Source of the DNA: Bacteroidales bacterium
GTDB taxonomy: Bacteria; Bacteroidota; Bacteroidia; Bacteroidales; Marinilabiliaceae
Assembly (NCBI GenBank): GCA_024401365.1
Contig: JAKSLE010000010.1
Location: 27,677 to 91,676 of the forward strand
Direction of reading: 5' to 3'
DNA length: 64,000 bases
The position numbers were made by a program, and so were the translations under genes. The notes under the pieces were generated by a model that saw only the letters and a program-made list of their open reading frames with translations, was not told the origin of the DNA and searched no databases. Shown in pieces: positions 1 through 9,381 of the stretch. Position 1 is the stretch's first letter; each line of letters opens with the position of its first letter.

Positions 1-2
1 AT

Positions 3-41
3 TTCTTCGAAGAGTGGAAAAGCCGCTGGTTGAAGAAATGA
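3..41 (+). CDS. C-terminal end of an upstream gene (partial)
   Basis: The first bases read in frame as the last twelve codons of a protein ending FFEEWKSRWLKK, followed by TGA at 39-41. The charged, tryptophan-containing tail is typical of a real C-terminus. Too little is present to name the product; given the neighbours it may be another carbohydrate-active gene. This is inference from a short stretch. Confidence 0.35.
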   Translation, partial: FFEEWKSRWLKK

Positions 42-171
42 TGGTGCGCTACGGGCGTATTTGGACATATTTTATGCATTTTTTACCATTTTTTTCTTTT
101 CTACGTTACGACTAGAAAAATTTTGGATACGTGAGAGGTAATGCTTTTAAGGTTTCAATATTAACTTTGTA

Positions 172-179
172 ATTGGTAG
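172..179 (+). promoter_or_regulatory. Probable -7 box of the xylan operon
   Basis: TAACTTTG matches the Bacteroidota -7 consensus TAnnTTTG. No good TTTG -33 box lies 19-21 bases upstream; the nearest T-run is about 24 bases away. Transcription would start near 186, giving a leader of about 150 bases. Two copies of GACCTAAAA (183-191 and 195-203, 12 bases apart) sit at the predicted start and could be a regulator site. Confidence 0.4.
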
Positions 180-220
180 ATAGACCTAAAATGAGACCTA
201 AAAGCATATAAATACACAAG

Positions 221-260
221 CACGTTGGAGCAAGGGAGAATTGCTGCTGACGTGTTTTTT
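221..260 (+). terminator. Terminator-like hairpin in the leader of the xylan transporter gene
   Basis: CACGT (221-225) pairs with ACGTG (250-254), and an inner AGCAA pairs with TTGCT; a run of six T follows at 255-260. It lies between the probable promoter and the start codon at 339, so it could act as an attenuator or end a short leader RNA. The stem is interrupted, so the strength is uncertain. Confidence 0.4.
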
Positions 261-338
261 ATCTCTGATAGTCCCGAGGGTATCTACGTCGAAATTGACA
301 ATTATTAAACATAGCATAAATAATAAACTAGCAAGCAA

Positions 339-1736
339 ATGAATACAAACCAGAATGAGCAGACAGGCTTCTATAAATTAAGCTGGGCTCAGCGTATCGG
401 TTATGGCTCTGGTGATTTGGCCCAGAACCTTATTTTCCAGACAGTGGCTGTGTACATGATGCTGTACATGACTACAGTATTGAAAATCAGTCCTGAGTTC
501 GTAGGTACACTTATCCTTGTGGTACGACTACTCGACTGTATTTGGTCTCCAGTGGTGGGACGTTACATCGACAACAACAATCCAAAATTCGGCAAATACC
601 GTTCTTACCTCTTCTATGGTGGTATTCCTTTGACAATCGCAGCTTGTCTGCTCATGCTCCCTCAGGTGGCTGAGTGGTCGGAAGCTTCGAAGATGGCTTA
701 TGCCGTATTCAGCTACGGTATATTGAGTATGATCTACTCTGTTGTCAACATCCCATACGGCTCTATCATGGCAAGTATGACACGTGACAACGACGAGGTT
801 CTCAAGCTTACATCAACACGTATGGTTTGCGCCAACATCGGTCAGATTATCGTTCAGGCAGGTTTTCCAATAGGGTTGGCTATTTTCGCTGGCGCAGTCA
901 TCAACTGGGACCAGGCAATTTTTATGGCTATCGGCACAATTCCTGCCTTCGTCATCCTTCCTTCTCTTCCTTTCTTGAAGAGCCTTTTTGGTAAGAAGGG
1001 TCTCTACTACTCACTTCTAGCTATCGGATTCATCGGTTTTGCTATCCTCTACATCATCCCTAACGTGGCTGACGTGGCAGATTGCAAGGTTCTTATACAG
1101 ACCGCTAAGGTAATGACAGGTGTGGGCCTGCTTGTAGGTTCGCTCATGTGGGCTCTTGTTCCTGAGGTTATCACCGAGGCTGAGTATCGCACAGGCAACC
1201 GTCCAGCTGCTACTGTAAATGCTCTTGCTTGTGTGGCATTCAAAGCCGGCTTCTCTATCGCAGGATGGATTACTCCTATGGTTATGGGTTGGATTGGTTT
1301 CAATCTCTCTAGCGAGTCTTCAGCTCTCGAGACAGACCCATACGCATGGTTCTCTGTAACATCGCTATTCGCAGTTGCAGGTCTTGCCCTCCTATTCTAC
1401 TGCTTTAAGAGCTGTAAGGAGAATATTGCAACTACACCAGAGAAGCCTGTTACTTACGGTGAAATGTTTGCTGAGTTTAAGGCCAACAAGTGCCTTCAGT
1501 TGATGATCGGAATCTTCGTTGTTGTATTCCTCGCATCATTCATCAGTGGCCCAGTAAATGCTTACTATATGGATTTGGCAAAATATTCTGAGACAGTTCA
1601 GAACGCCATACTCTGGTTTACCACAATTATTCCAGCACTACTCCTTTTAGTAGTAGCATTCCTCATCTACAAGTATCCTCTTACTGACGAGAAGATTGAT
1701 GAGATGAACAGAACTATTGAAGCGCGAAATAAATAA
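339..1736 (+). CDS. xynD: GPH-family sugar:cation symporter, probable xylo-oligosaccharide importer
   Basis: 465-residue polytopic inner-membrane protein with about twelve hydrophobic segments, belonging to the glycoside-pentoside-hexuronide:cation symporter family (melibiose-carrier type). The conserved cytoplasmic loop after helix 2 is visible near residues 70-85 (GRYIDNNNPKFGKYRSY), matching the family's G-R-x-x-D...G-x-x-R pattern. It is the first gene of a co-directional group with a secreted GH10 xylanase and a GH43 without signal peptide, so it probably imports xylo-oligosaccharides for cytoplasmic GH43 cleavage. The set matches the xynABD group of Prevotella bryantii, where xynD encodes such a symporter. 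Substrate is inferred from context; the family assignment is firm. Confidence 0.85.
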   Translation: MNTNQNEQTGFYKLSWAQRIGYGSGDLAQNLIFQTVAVYMMLYMTTVLKISPEFVGTLILVVRLLDCIWSPVVGRYIDNNNPKFGKYRSYLFYGGIPLTIAACLLMLPQVAEWSEASKMAYAVFSYGILSMIYSVVNIPYGSIMASMTRDNDEVLKLTSTRMVCANIGQIIVQAGFPIGLAIFAGAVINWDQAIFMAIGTIPAFVILPSLPFLKSLFGKKGLYYSLLAIGFIGFAILYIIPNVADVADCKVLIQTAKVMTGVGLLVGSLMWALVPEVITEAEYRTGNRPAATVNALACVAFKAGFSIAGWITPMVMGWIGFNLSSESSALETDPYAWFSVTSLFAVAGLALLFYCFKSCKENIATTPEKPVTYGEMFAEFKANKCLQLMIGIFVVVFLASFISGPVNAYYMDLAKYSETVQNAILWFTTIIPALLLLVVAFLIYKYPLTDEKIDEMNRTIEARNK

Positions 1737-1758
1737 TTAAAACAGAAAGTAATTACAC

Positions 1759-2934
1759 ATGAAAAAGCATCTTTTTAATGTGTGTATTGTAAGTGCAATG
1801 TGTATGTTTGCGATTGCTTCATGCTCTCAGCCAGCAGAGCAGAAGGAAGCGCCAAAGTCTATGCAGTTGCGTTCTCTTATCCCTAATGAGAACATTCTTA
1901 TTGGTGCAACAGTTAACCAATGGTTAGTTGCAGCTGACCTCGGTCAGGCAGAACATAAAATCGACGATCCTAGCTACCAGCTCGTTGGTAGCTCTGAGCA
2001 GATGATGATTGAAGTCGGTGTGGTTCCTACACAGTTCAACTGTGTTACATCTGAGAACTGTATGAAGTCGGAGGTCATCGCTCCTAAAAAGGGAGAGTTT
2101 GACTGGGTTCTTGCAGATCAGTTCATTGAGTATGCTCAAAAGCACAACCTGACAGCCATTGGCCACACTCCAATCTGGCATTCTCAGACAGCAAAGTGGA
2201 TTTGCCACAATGAGGATGGCTCTTTGGTATCGGCCGATCAGCTTAAGGCTAACATTAAGGAGTATATCACAGGTGTCTACACTCGATACAAGGGTAAGAT
2301 CAAGGGCTATGATGTTGTGAATGAGGCTATCGAGGACGATGGTTCTTATCGCAATAGCTTGTTCTACCAGATTATGGGTGAGGAGTTCATCGACTGGTCG
2401 TTCCAGTGCGCTATGGAGGTTGATCCAGACGCAGAGCTCTACTATAACGACTATTCAATGTCAGCTCCTGGTAAGCGTGCTACAGTAGTAGAACTTATCA
2501 AGCGTCTCAAGAGCAAGGGTATCCGTATCGATGCTGTGGGTCTTCAGACACATATCGGCATGGATTTCCCAGACTTGGCTGAGTACGAGAAGTCTGTTCA
2601 GGATTTCATTGCTGCAGGCGTAGACGTTCAGCTCACAGAGACAGATATGTCAATCCTCCCTAATCCTTATACAGGTGCAGATGTTGCTACTCGTTTCGAG
2701 TACACAGCTGAGAAGGACCCATATAAGGATGGTGTTATTCCAGAGGAGAGACTTAAAGCTTGGCAAGACCGTTACAAGGAGTTGTTCGGTATCGTTAATA
2801 AGTATGCCGACCATGTTAAGCGTGTGACTTTCTGGGGTGTTACTGATGCATCTTCATGGAAAAATGATTTCCCAATCCCTGGCCGTACAGATTATCCATT
2901 ACCTTTCGGCAGAGATGGTAAATTCAAATTTTAA
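1759..2934 (+). CDS. xynA: GH10 endo-1,4-beta-xylanase lipoprotein
   Basis: 391 residues. A lipoprotein signal (hydrophobic segment then IASC) places the mature protein on a membrane, probably surface or periplasmic. The rest is a single GH10 barrel cleaving the beta-1,4-xylan backbone with retention. The acid/base glutamate is Glu189 in VVNEAIED and the nucleophile Glu294 in QLTETDMS. The end (RVTFWGVTDASSW...PLPFGRDGKF) is the usual GH10 C-terminus. It starts 22 bases after the transporter gene and ends 18 bases before the GH43 gene, so the three are probably one transcript. No carbohydrate-binding module is inserted, unlike some Bacteroidales GH10 enzymes. Confidence 0.93.
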   Translation: MKKHLFNVCIVSAMCMFAIASCSQPAEQKEAPKSMQLRSLIPNENILIGATVNQWLVAADLGQAEHKIDDPSYQLVGSSEQMMIEVGVVPTQFNCVTSENCMKSEVIAPKKGEFDWVLADQFIEYAQKHNLTAIGHTPIWHSQTAKWICHNEDGSLVSADQLKANIKEYITGVYTRYKGKIKGYDVVNEAIEDDGSYRNSLFYQIMGEEFIDWSFQCAMEVDPDAELYYNDYSMSAPGKRATVVELIKRLKSKGIRIDAVGLQTHIGMDFPDLAEYEKSVQDFIAAGVDVQLTETDMSILPNPYTGADVATRFEYTAEKDPYKDGVIPEERLKAWQDRYKELFGIVNKYADHVKRVTFWGVTDASSWKNDFPIPGRTDYPLPFGRDGKFKF

Positions 2935-2952
2935 TACATTACTAAAATAAAT

Positions 2953-3987
2953 ATGGTACCAAAGCGTTATCTTTTCCCTGCCGACTATATGGCAGATCCA
3001 TCCGTTCATATTTTCAACGGTAAGATTTATATATACCCAAGTCACGACTGGGAGGCATCCAATGTCGAGAATGACAATGGCGACCAGTACATCATGAAGG
3101 ATTATCATGTTCTTCGTATCGATGGTGACCCAATGACTGGTAAGGTAGTAGACTGTGGTTGCGTACTCCGTCAGGAGGATATTCCATGGGCAGGCCGTCA
3201 GCTTTGGGACTGCGACGTTCAGGAGTATGAGGTAGAAGTTCCTACAAATGCTGAGGAGCAGGCTGCAGGTATGGGCTTTAGCAAGAAGATCAAGAAGTAT
3301 ATCATGTACTTCCCTCTTAAGGACCGTAACGATGTATTCCATTGGGGTGCTGCTATCGCAGATAATCCAGAGGGTCCATTCATTCCTCAGGCAGCTCCAA
3401 TCCCAGGTAGCTATAGCATCGATATGTGCGCATTCCGTGATGATGCAGATGACGAGGTTTATGTATACTTCGGTGGCCTTTGGGGTGGACAGCTCCAGCG
3501 CTACAAGGATAATATCCACCTCGAGACTCCATACCTTCCAGAGGGTAAGCAGGACGCACTCCCTAGCCGTTGCGTAAGACTTACTAAGGATGGTCTCAAC
3601 TACGCAGAGGCTCCACGCCCTATCCTCGTAGTTGATGAGAAGGGTAATCCTCTTAAGGCTGACGATCCTCACCGTTTCTTCGAGGCTTCTTGGACATTCA
3701 AGAAGGACGGTAAGTACTATTTCTCATACTCAACAGGCGATAGCCACCTCCTCTGCTATGCAGTAGGTAATAACCCTTATGGTCCTTTCACATACCAGGG
3801 CGAGATCCTTACTCCAGTAGTAGGTTGGACTACTCACCACGCAATCATCGAGTTCCAGGGCAAGTGGTACTTGTTCCACCACGACTCAGTGCCATCAGGC
3901 GGTAAGTCATGGCTCCGCTCTCTCAAGGTCTGCGAGATCGAGTGGGACGAGAATGGCAAGATTAAAACTATCAACGGCGTAGATTAG
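2953..3987 (+). CDS. xynB: GH43 beta-xylosidase / exo-xylanase, cytoplasmic
   Basis: 344 residues with no signal peptide, so cytoplasmic. Five-bladed GH43 propeller residues are recognisable: general base Asp15 in MADPS, pKa-modulating Asp157 in YSIDMCAF and general acid Glu244 in RFFEASW. It should release xylose, and possibly arabinose, from short xylo-oligosaccharides brought in by the adjacent symporter. Length is close to Prevotella XynB, with no extra C-terminal beta-sandwich. It is followed by an intrinsic terminator, closing the transporter-GH10-GH43 unit. Whether the main activity is xylosidase or arabinofuranosidase cannot be told from sequence alone. Confidence 0.88.
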   Translation: MVPKRYLFPADYMADPSVHIFNGKIYIYPSHDWEASNVENDNGDQYIMKDYHVLRIDGDPMTGKVVDCGCVLRQEDIPWAGRQLWDCDVQEYEVEVPTNAEEQAAGMGFSKKIKKYIMYFPLKDRNDVFHWGAAIADNPEGPFIPQAAPIPGSYSIDMCAFRDDADDEVYVYFGGLWGGQLQRYKDNIHLETPYLPEGKQDALPSRCVRLTKDGLNYAEAPRPILVVDEKGNPLKADDPHRFFEASWTFKKDGKYYFSYSTGDSHLLCYAVGNNPYGPFTYQGEILTPVVGWTTHHAIIEFQGKWYLFHHDSVPSGGKSWLRSLKVCEIEWDENGKIKTINGVD

Positions 3988-4015
3988 GTTTGTTTGATAT
4001 ATTAGTTTGATTAAG

Positions 4016-4054
4016 TCAGGGAGTCGTCAATCATACGCGATTCCCTGATTTTTT
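4016..4054 (+). terminator. Intrinsic terminator of the xynD-xynA-xynB unit
   Basis: TCAGGGAGTCG (4016-4026) pairs with CGATTCCCTGA (4038-4048) with one mismatch, followed by six T at 4049-4054. It separates the xylan trio from ilvE. Confidence 0.8.
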
Positions 4055-4107
4055 CTAATATCAGCAAAAATATGACGCATTGATAGATAATGAAGCTATA
4101 TAATAGC

Positions 4108-4115
4108 TATATTTG
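4108..4115 (+). promoter_or_regulatory. Probable -7 box for ilvE
   Basis: TATATTTG fits TAnnTTTG and lies 39 bases before the ilvE start codon. The only candidate -33 element (ATTG at 4079-4082) is 25 bases upstream, longer than usual, so the promoter is tentative. Confidence 0.45.
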
Positions 4116-4154
4116 CTACACTTTTAGAGATTCACTTATAAAGTATAAGATTTT

Positions 4155-5180
4155 ATGGACAACAATGCAATCGATTGGGGAAAGTTAGGTTTCCAATATA
4201 TGGATACCGACTACAACGTTCGTTGTTATTATCGCAACGGAGAGTGGGGCGAGATCGAAGTAAGCTCGTCGAATGTTATCAACTTGCACATGGCAGCTAC
4301 ATGTCTTCACTACGGCCAGGAGGCTTTTGAGGGCTTGAAGGCATTCCGTGGCAAAGATGGTAAGATTCGAGTCTTCCGTATGGAGGAGAACGCAAAGCGA
4401 TTGCAGAAGACTTCTGATGGTATCTTGCTCGCTAAGCTTCCTATCGAAAAGTTCTGTGAGGCAGTTAAAAAGGTTATCAAGCTCAATGAGCGCTTCGTGC
4501 CACCTTATGAGTCTGGTTGCTCACTATATATCCGCCCTCTTCTCATCGGTACAGGTGCGAAGATCGGTGTAGGTCCTTCAGACGAGTATCTTTTCATGAT
4601 ATTCGTATCTCCAGTAGGCCCTTACTTCAAGGATGGCTTCAAGGCTACTCCAGTATGTATCCTTCGTGGATACGACCGTGCTGCTCCTCTCGGAACAGGT
4701 ACATTTAAGGTTGGTGGTAACTATGCCGCTTCCCTCGTTCCTGGTTCGCTTGGTAAGCAGATGGGCTACTCTGCAGTACTCTACCTCGACGCTAAGGAGA
4801 AAAAGTATGTAGATGAGTGCGGTCCAGCTAACTTCTTCGGTATCAAGAACAATACATACGTAACTCCAAAGTCAACATCTATCCTTCCTTCTATCACAAA
4901 CATGAGTTTGCAGCAGTTGGCTAAGGATTTCGGTATGACTGTTGAGCAGCGCCAGATCCCTGAGGATGAGCTCGCTACTTTCGAGGAGGCAGGCGAGTGC
5001 GGTACAGCAGCAGTAGTTTCTCCTATCTGCCGTATTGACGACAAGGATCTCAACAAGAGTTACGAGTACAGCAAGGATGGTAAGCCAGGCCCTATCTGTA
5101 CTAAGTTCTACAATACCCTCCGCGCTATCCAATATGGCGACATGGAGGATACTCACGGTTGGGTAACAATTATCGACTAA
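4155..5180 (+). CDS. ilvE: Branched-chain amino acid aminotransferase
   Basis: 341-residue class IV PLP aminotransferase of the long IlvE/BCAT type. It transfers the amino group between glutamate and the 2-oxo acids of valine, leucine and isoleucine in the cytoplasm. Recognisable segments are the N-terminal LHYGQEAFEGLKAFRG, the PLP-lysine region ...GTGTFKVGGNYAASL, and the EECGTAAVV-like phosphate-cup region near the C-terminus (EAGECGTAAVVSPI). It is flanked by its own terminator and promoter and sits between two xylan-degradation blocks, about 53 kb from ilvDBNC. The location is odd for function, but separate ilvE loci are common. Confidence 0.93.
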   Translation: MDNNAIDWGKLGFQYMDTDYNVRCYYRNGEWGEIEVSSSNVINLHMAATCLHYGQEAFEGLKAFRGKDGKIRVFRMEENAKRLQKTSDGILLAKLPIEKFCEAVKKVIKLNERFVPPYESGCSLYIRPLLIGTGAKIGVGPSDEYLFMIFVSPVGPYFKDGFKATPVCILRGYDRAAPLGTGTFKVGGNYAASLVPGSLGKQMGYSAVLYLDAKEKKYVDECGPANFFGIKNNTYVTPKSTSILPSITNMSLQQLAKDFGMTVEQRQIPEDELATFEEAGECGTAAVVSPICRIDDKDLNKSYEYSKDGKPGPICTKFYNTLRAIQYGDMEDTHGWVTIID

Positions 5181-5236
5181 TATTGGTTGATGAGTATATA
5201 GCAGTAATATTAATAAAATAAAAGAATAATATAGCA

Positions 5237-7345
5237 ATGAAGATCACAACTAGACTTTCTTTCATTGCACTGATTATACTTTTACTCCATATTACTACAG
5301 CATGCGAGAGGCAACGTATTGTAACCAAAGACAATACGCTGCCTCTTTGGCTTACTGAGGAGAAATCTGTGGAGTCTAGTAGTTTTGAGGTGCATGTAAT
5401 ACCAAATTACCACGTCGGTAATACAAATTCTATTAGCGAAGATCAAAAACAAATCATCAATTGGTTCTCAAACCAAATAAAGAGCGTCAGCAATACTGAT
5501 ATTACTATTCTTGACAATGATGAGGCCCTTGGCAACGAAGGTTACCGTATGTATGTGAAGAATAATGTCTTGTTTATCGAGGCTAATACTGGAGCCGGTG
5601 CTTTTTATGCCGCTTTCGCCGCTCGTCGAATCGAAGCTACAGAGGGTAGCCTCCCTTCTCAGCCTTTGGTAGAGAAACCGCAATTCGACCTTCGAGTCCT
5701 CAACCATTGGGATAATCTTGATGGCACAGTAGAACGAGGTTATGCGGGTAAGTCTCTCTGGAAATGGGAACAGCTCCCTGATACTATCTCTCCAAGATAT
5801 GCAGCCTATGCCTTGTCTTGCGCGTCAGTCGGTATCAATACTGTTGTACTTAACAATGTAAATGCCTCTCCAGAAATACTAACAGATGAATATCTCGTTA
5901 AGGTAGCCGCATTGGCCAATGTCTTCCGTCCATATAATATCAAGGTAATGCTCTCGGTGAATTTCTCTTCTCCGTCTGCTCTCGATAAGTCTATCAAGGA
6001 TGCCGACCCTCTTCGCCCAGAGGTACGTGCTTGGTGGAAGGAACGCGCCGACAAGATATATGAACTTATCCCCGATTTTGCTGGATTCTTGGTGAAAGCC
6101 AACAGCGAGGGTCTCCCTGGCCCTCTCGACTTCGGTCGCACTCACGCCGATGGCGCTAATATGCTCGCCGAGGCTCTCGAACCTCACAATGGTATCGTCA
6201 TGTGGCGCGCTTTCGTCTATTCTCCATCTGATGCCGACCGCGCTAAGCAGGCTTACCTGGAGTTTAAGCCTTACGATGGCCAGTTTAAGGATAATGTAAT
6301 TATCCAAATCAAGAATGGCCCTATCGACTTCCAGCCTCGTGAGCCATTCAGCCCTCTCTTTGGAGCTTTGCAGAAGACGGATATGATGGTCGAACTCCAA
6401 ATTACTCAGGAGTACACAGGTCATGCCAACCACCTATGCTACCTCTCGCCTATGTGGAAGGAGTGTCTCGATGCAGATACTTATAATGGTACAGATCATT
6501 CTACAATCAAAGCTCAGACCAAGGCAGCTAAAATATCTGCTATAGCGGGTGTGACTAATCTGGGCGATGATGAGGTGTGGTGCGCCAACGAATTGGCTCA
6601 GGCCAACTGGTACGCTTTCGGTCGCTTGGCGTGGAATCCTGATCTCTCTTCAGAGCAGATCGCTCAGGAGTGGGTAGCTCAGTCTTTCAATTCTATGCCC
6701 GAGAAAGAGAAATCTTCTATGGTGAAGATGTTGTGCGATTCCCGCGAAATGGTTGTCGACTACATGATGCCTCTCGGCCTCCACCATATCTTCGCATGGG
6801 GTCACCACTATGGTCCAGAGCCTTGGTGCGCTATCCCAGGTGCCCGCCCAGACTGGATGCCTAGCTATTACCATCGCGCCGATTCTCTGGGCCTCGGTTT
6901 CGACCGCTCGCCTTCTGGTAGCAGGGGTAATGAGCAGTACAACGCCCCATTGTGCGATTTGTATGGTGATATAAATAAATGTCCTGATGAGCAACTCCTC
7001 TGGTTCCATCACGCAGCTTGGGATCATAAGATGCAGAGCGGTCGCACTCTTTGGGACGAACTTTGCTTCCGATACAACCGCGGTATGCAGGCTGCCGAGG
7101 CTCAGTACCAGCTGTGGCAGTCGTTCAAGCCTTATATGTCTGTAGAAGCTTGGACAAATGTCAACCGTCGTATGGATATCCAGGCTAAGGATGCCCGCTG
7201 GTGGCACGACGGATGCTTACTCTATTTCCAGACTTTTAGCAAAATGCCTATTCCAGAGGGTACAAAATTGAACCTCGAGGATATGCAGAAATTCCATATC
7301 CAGATAGATAATTACACTTGTGCTCCTAAGGGATATATAGATTGA
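5237..7345 (+). CDS. GH67 alpha-glucuronidase lipoprotein
   Basis: 702 residues with a lipoprotein-type signal (LLLHITTAC). The remainder matches GH67, which removes 4-O-methyl-glucuronic acid from the non-reducing end of glucurono-xylo-oligosaccharides with inversion. The predicted acid is Glu291 (KANSEGLPGP), and the residues activating water are Asp364 (NGPIDFQ) and Glu392 (QITQEYTG); they fall one position from Cellvibrio japonicus Glu292, Asp365 and Glu393. Together with GH10 and GH43 it indicates growth on glucuronoxylan. It starts 56 bases after ilvE with no clear promoter, so read-through from ilvE is possible. Confidence 0.92.
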   Translation: MKITTRLSFIALIILLLHITTACERQRIVTKDNTLPLWLTEEKSVESSSFEVHVIPNYHVGNTNSISEDQKQIINWFSNQIKSVSNTDITILDNDEALGNEGYRMYVKNNVLFIEANTGAGAFYAAFAARRIEATEGSLPSQPLVEKPQFDLRVLNHWDNLDGTVERGYAGKSLWKWEQLPDTISPRYAAYALSCASVGINTVVLNNVNASPEILTDEYLVKVAALANVFRPYNIKVMLSVNFSSPSALDKSIKDADPLRPEVRAWWKERADKIYELIPDFAGFLVKANSEGLPGPLDFGRTHADGANMLAEALEPHNGIVMWRAFVYSPSDADRAKQAYLEFKPYDGQFKDNVIIQIKNGPIDFQPREPFSPLFGALQKTDMMVELQITQEYTGHANHLCYLSPMWKECLDADTYNGTDHSTIKAQTKAAKISAIAGVTNLGDDEVWCANELAQANWYAFGRLAWNPDLSSEQIAQEWVAQSFNSMPEKEKSSMVKMLCDSREMVVDYMMPLGLHHIFAWGHHYGPEPWCAIPGARPDWMPSYYHRADSLGLGFDRSPSGSRGNEQYNAPLCDLYGDINKCPDEQLLWFHHAAWDHKMQSGRTLWDELCFRYNRGMQAAEAQYQLWQSFKPYMSVEAWTNVNRRMDIQAKDARWWHDGCLLYFQTFSKMPIPEGTKLNLEDMQKFHIQIDNYTCAPKGYID

Positions 7346-7404
7346 CAATATTTATTTATTATCTTTTAACTAAGTGGATAGTACATACTTAGAAAGAGAT
7401 AGAT

Positions 7405-7412
7405 TAACTTTG
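7405..7412 (+). promoter_or_regulatory. Probable -7 box for typA
   Basis: TAACTTTG fits the Bacteroidota -7 consensus and lies 38 bases before the typA start. No convincing -33 TTTG is seen. Confidence 0.45.
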
Positions 7413-7450
7413 CCACGAAAATTTTCGCTTAGGAATAAATAATTGATTTA

Positions 7451-9259
7451 ATGCAGAAGATACGTAACGTAGCCATAATAGCTCACGTCGACCATGGTAA
7501 GACAACTCTTGTTGATAAGATGTTGCATGCGGCTAAGCTATTCCGCGACAATCAGAAGGTTGGTGACCTCTTGATGGATAATAACGAGCTCGAACGCGAG
7601 CGTGGTATAACAATTCTTGCTAAGAACTGTGCCGTACAGTGGGGCGATTATCGCATCAATATCATCGATACTCCAGGCCACTCCGATTTCGGTGGCGAGG
7701 TTGAACGCGTACTTAATATGGCTGATGGCGTTCTCTTGTTGGTCGACGCTTTCGAGGGCCCTATGCCTCAGACTCGTTTCGTACTTCAAAAAGCTATACA
7801 GTTGGGCCTCAAGCCTATCGTAGTTATCAACAAGGTGGATAAACCTAACTGCCGCCCTGAGGAGGTATACGAAAAGGTGTTCGACCTTATGTTCGCCCTC
7901 GAGGCAACTGAGGAGCAGCTCGATTTCCCAACTATCTATGGCTCAGCTAAGAATAATTGGATGTCTACCGATTGGAAGGTTATGACAGATAATATCGATG
8001 TCGTATTCGATACCATCATCAAGCATATCCCAGCTCCTAAGGTAGTGGAGGGTACACCTCAAATGTTGGTGACTTCTCTCGAGTACTCAAATTATACAGG
8101 CCGTATCGCTATCGGTCGCGTTACTCGTGGCGAACTCCGCACAAATATGGATATCAGCCTATGCAAACGCGATGGCCGTATCCAGAAGATGCGAATCAAG
8201 GATCTTTACCTCTACGACGGTATGGGTAAGACTAAGGTCGACGTGGTTCCTTGTGGCGAAATATGTGCTATCGTTGGTCTCGAGGGCTTCGAAATCGGCG
8301 ATACAGTGGCTGATGCTATCAACCCAGAACCTCTCGATCCTATCGCTATCGATGAGCCTACAATGTCTATGTTGTTCACAATCAACAACTCTCCTTTCTT
8401 CGGCAAGGATGGTAAATTTGTGACTTCTCGCCATATCAAGGATCGTCTCGATCGCGAACTCGAGAAAAACTTGGCTCTCCGCGTCGAGGAGACAGATTCT
8501 GCCGATTCATGGAACGTATTCGGCCGAGGCGTACTCCACTTGTCTGTCCTCATCGAGACTATGCGTCGCGAGGGATACGAACTTCAGGTTGGTCAGCCTC
8601 AGGTTATCGTCAAGGAAATCGACGGCAAAAAGTGCGAGCCTATCGAGGAGTTGACTATCGACCTCCCAGAGGATTGCTCTGGTAAGGCTATCGAAATGGT
8701 TACTCAACGTAAGGGCGAACTTACAAATATGGAGCGTAAGGGCGATCGTATCCACCAGGAGTTCAAAATCCCTTCTCGTGGTATCATAGGCCTCCGCTCA
8801 AACCTTATGACTGCTTCGGCTGGCGAGGCTATCATGGCTCACCGCCTCCTCGGATTCGAACCTTGGAAGGGCCCTATCGAAAAACGTACTACCGGCTCCC
8901 TCATCGCTATGGAGAGCGGTACAGCTTTCGCATACGCTCTCGGTAAACTCCAGGATCGCGGTAAGTTCTTTATCAACCCTCAGGATGAGGTCTACGCCGG
9001 TCAGGTAGTAGGCGAAAATACTCGCGAGGGCGATATCGTACTCAATGTTACAAAGTCTAAAAAGTTGACCAACATGCGCGCCAGCGGTTCCGACGAGGCT
9101 GTGCACTTGGCTCCTCCTGTAACTTTCTCTCTCGAAGAGGCTCTCGAATATATCCAGGGCGATGAGTATGTAGAGGTTACTCCTCACGCAATGCGCCTCC
9201 GTAAAATCCTCCTCAACGAGGTGGACCGTAAGCGTATGGCTAAGCGAGACCAGGAATAA
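7451..9259 (+). CDS. typA: Translational GTPase TypA/BipA
   Basis: 602 residues, the normal length. The G domain begins with [10 protein letters not shown] (residues 10-19), has DTPGHSD (G3) and NKVDKP (G4), and is followed by EF-G-like domains and the TypA-specific C-terminal domain. The protein binds the 70S ribosome and assists ribosome assembly and translation under stress or cold. It stands alone between its own promoter-like box and a terminator. Codons end frequently in C (ATC, CTC, CGC), the pattern shared by + strand genes of the left half of the window. Confidence 0.96.
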   Translation: MQKIRNVAIIAHVDHGKTTLVDKMLHAAKLFRDNQKVGDLLMDNNELERERGITILAKNCAVQWGDYRINIIDTPGHSDFGGEVERVLNMADGVLLLVDAFEGPMPQTRFVLQKAIQLGLKPIVVINKVDKPNCRPEEVYEKVFDLMFALEATEEQLDFPTIYGSAKNNWMSTDWKVMTDNIDVVFDTIIKHIPAPKVVEGTPQMLVTSLEYSNYTGRIAIGRVTRGELRTNMDISLCKRDGRIQKMRIKDLYLYDGMGKTKVDVVPCGEICAIVGLEGFEIGDTVADAINPEPLDPIAIDEPTMSMLFTINNSPFFGKDGKFVTSRHIKDRLDRELEKNLALRVEETDSADSWNVFGRGVLHLSVLIETMRREGYELQVGQPQVIVKEIDGKKCEPIEELTIDLPEDCSGKAIEMVTQRKGELTNMERKGDRIHQEFKIPSRGIIGLRSNLMTASAGEAIMAHRLLGFEPWKGPIEKRTTGSLIAMESGTAFAYALGKLQDRGKFFINPQDEVYAGQVVGENTREGDIVLNVTKSKKLTNMRASGSDEAVHLAPPVTFSLEEALEYIQGDEYVEVTPHAMRLRKILLNEVDRKRMAKRDQE

Positions 9260-9284
9260 TATTTCTAGTATATCAAACATCATT

Positions 9285-9320
9285 AAAGTCCCATGGGCCG
9301 CGCGCTTCGTGGGACTTTTA
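9285..9320 (+). terminator. Intrinsic terminator after typA
   Basis: AAAGTCCCA (9285-9293) pairs with TGGGACTTT (9310-9318) around a GC-rich loop; a short T-run follows. Confidence 0.75.
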
Positions 9321-9381
9321 CTTATTTTCTAACCCTAACCTATATTGTTACGTATACCCACCCAACGAAACACAGTATATT

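Noticed and set aside
2899-3672. 257-codon open frame on the minus strand opposite xynB
   Set aside because: It is a shadow of the GH43 gene, with no protein-like composition or promoter.
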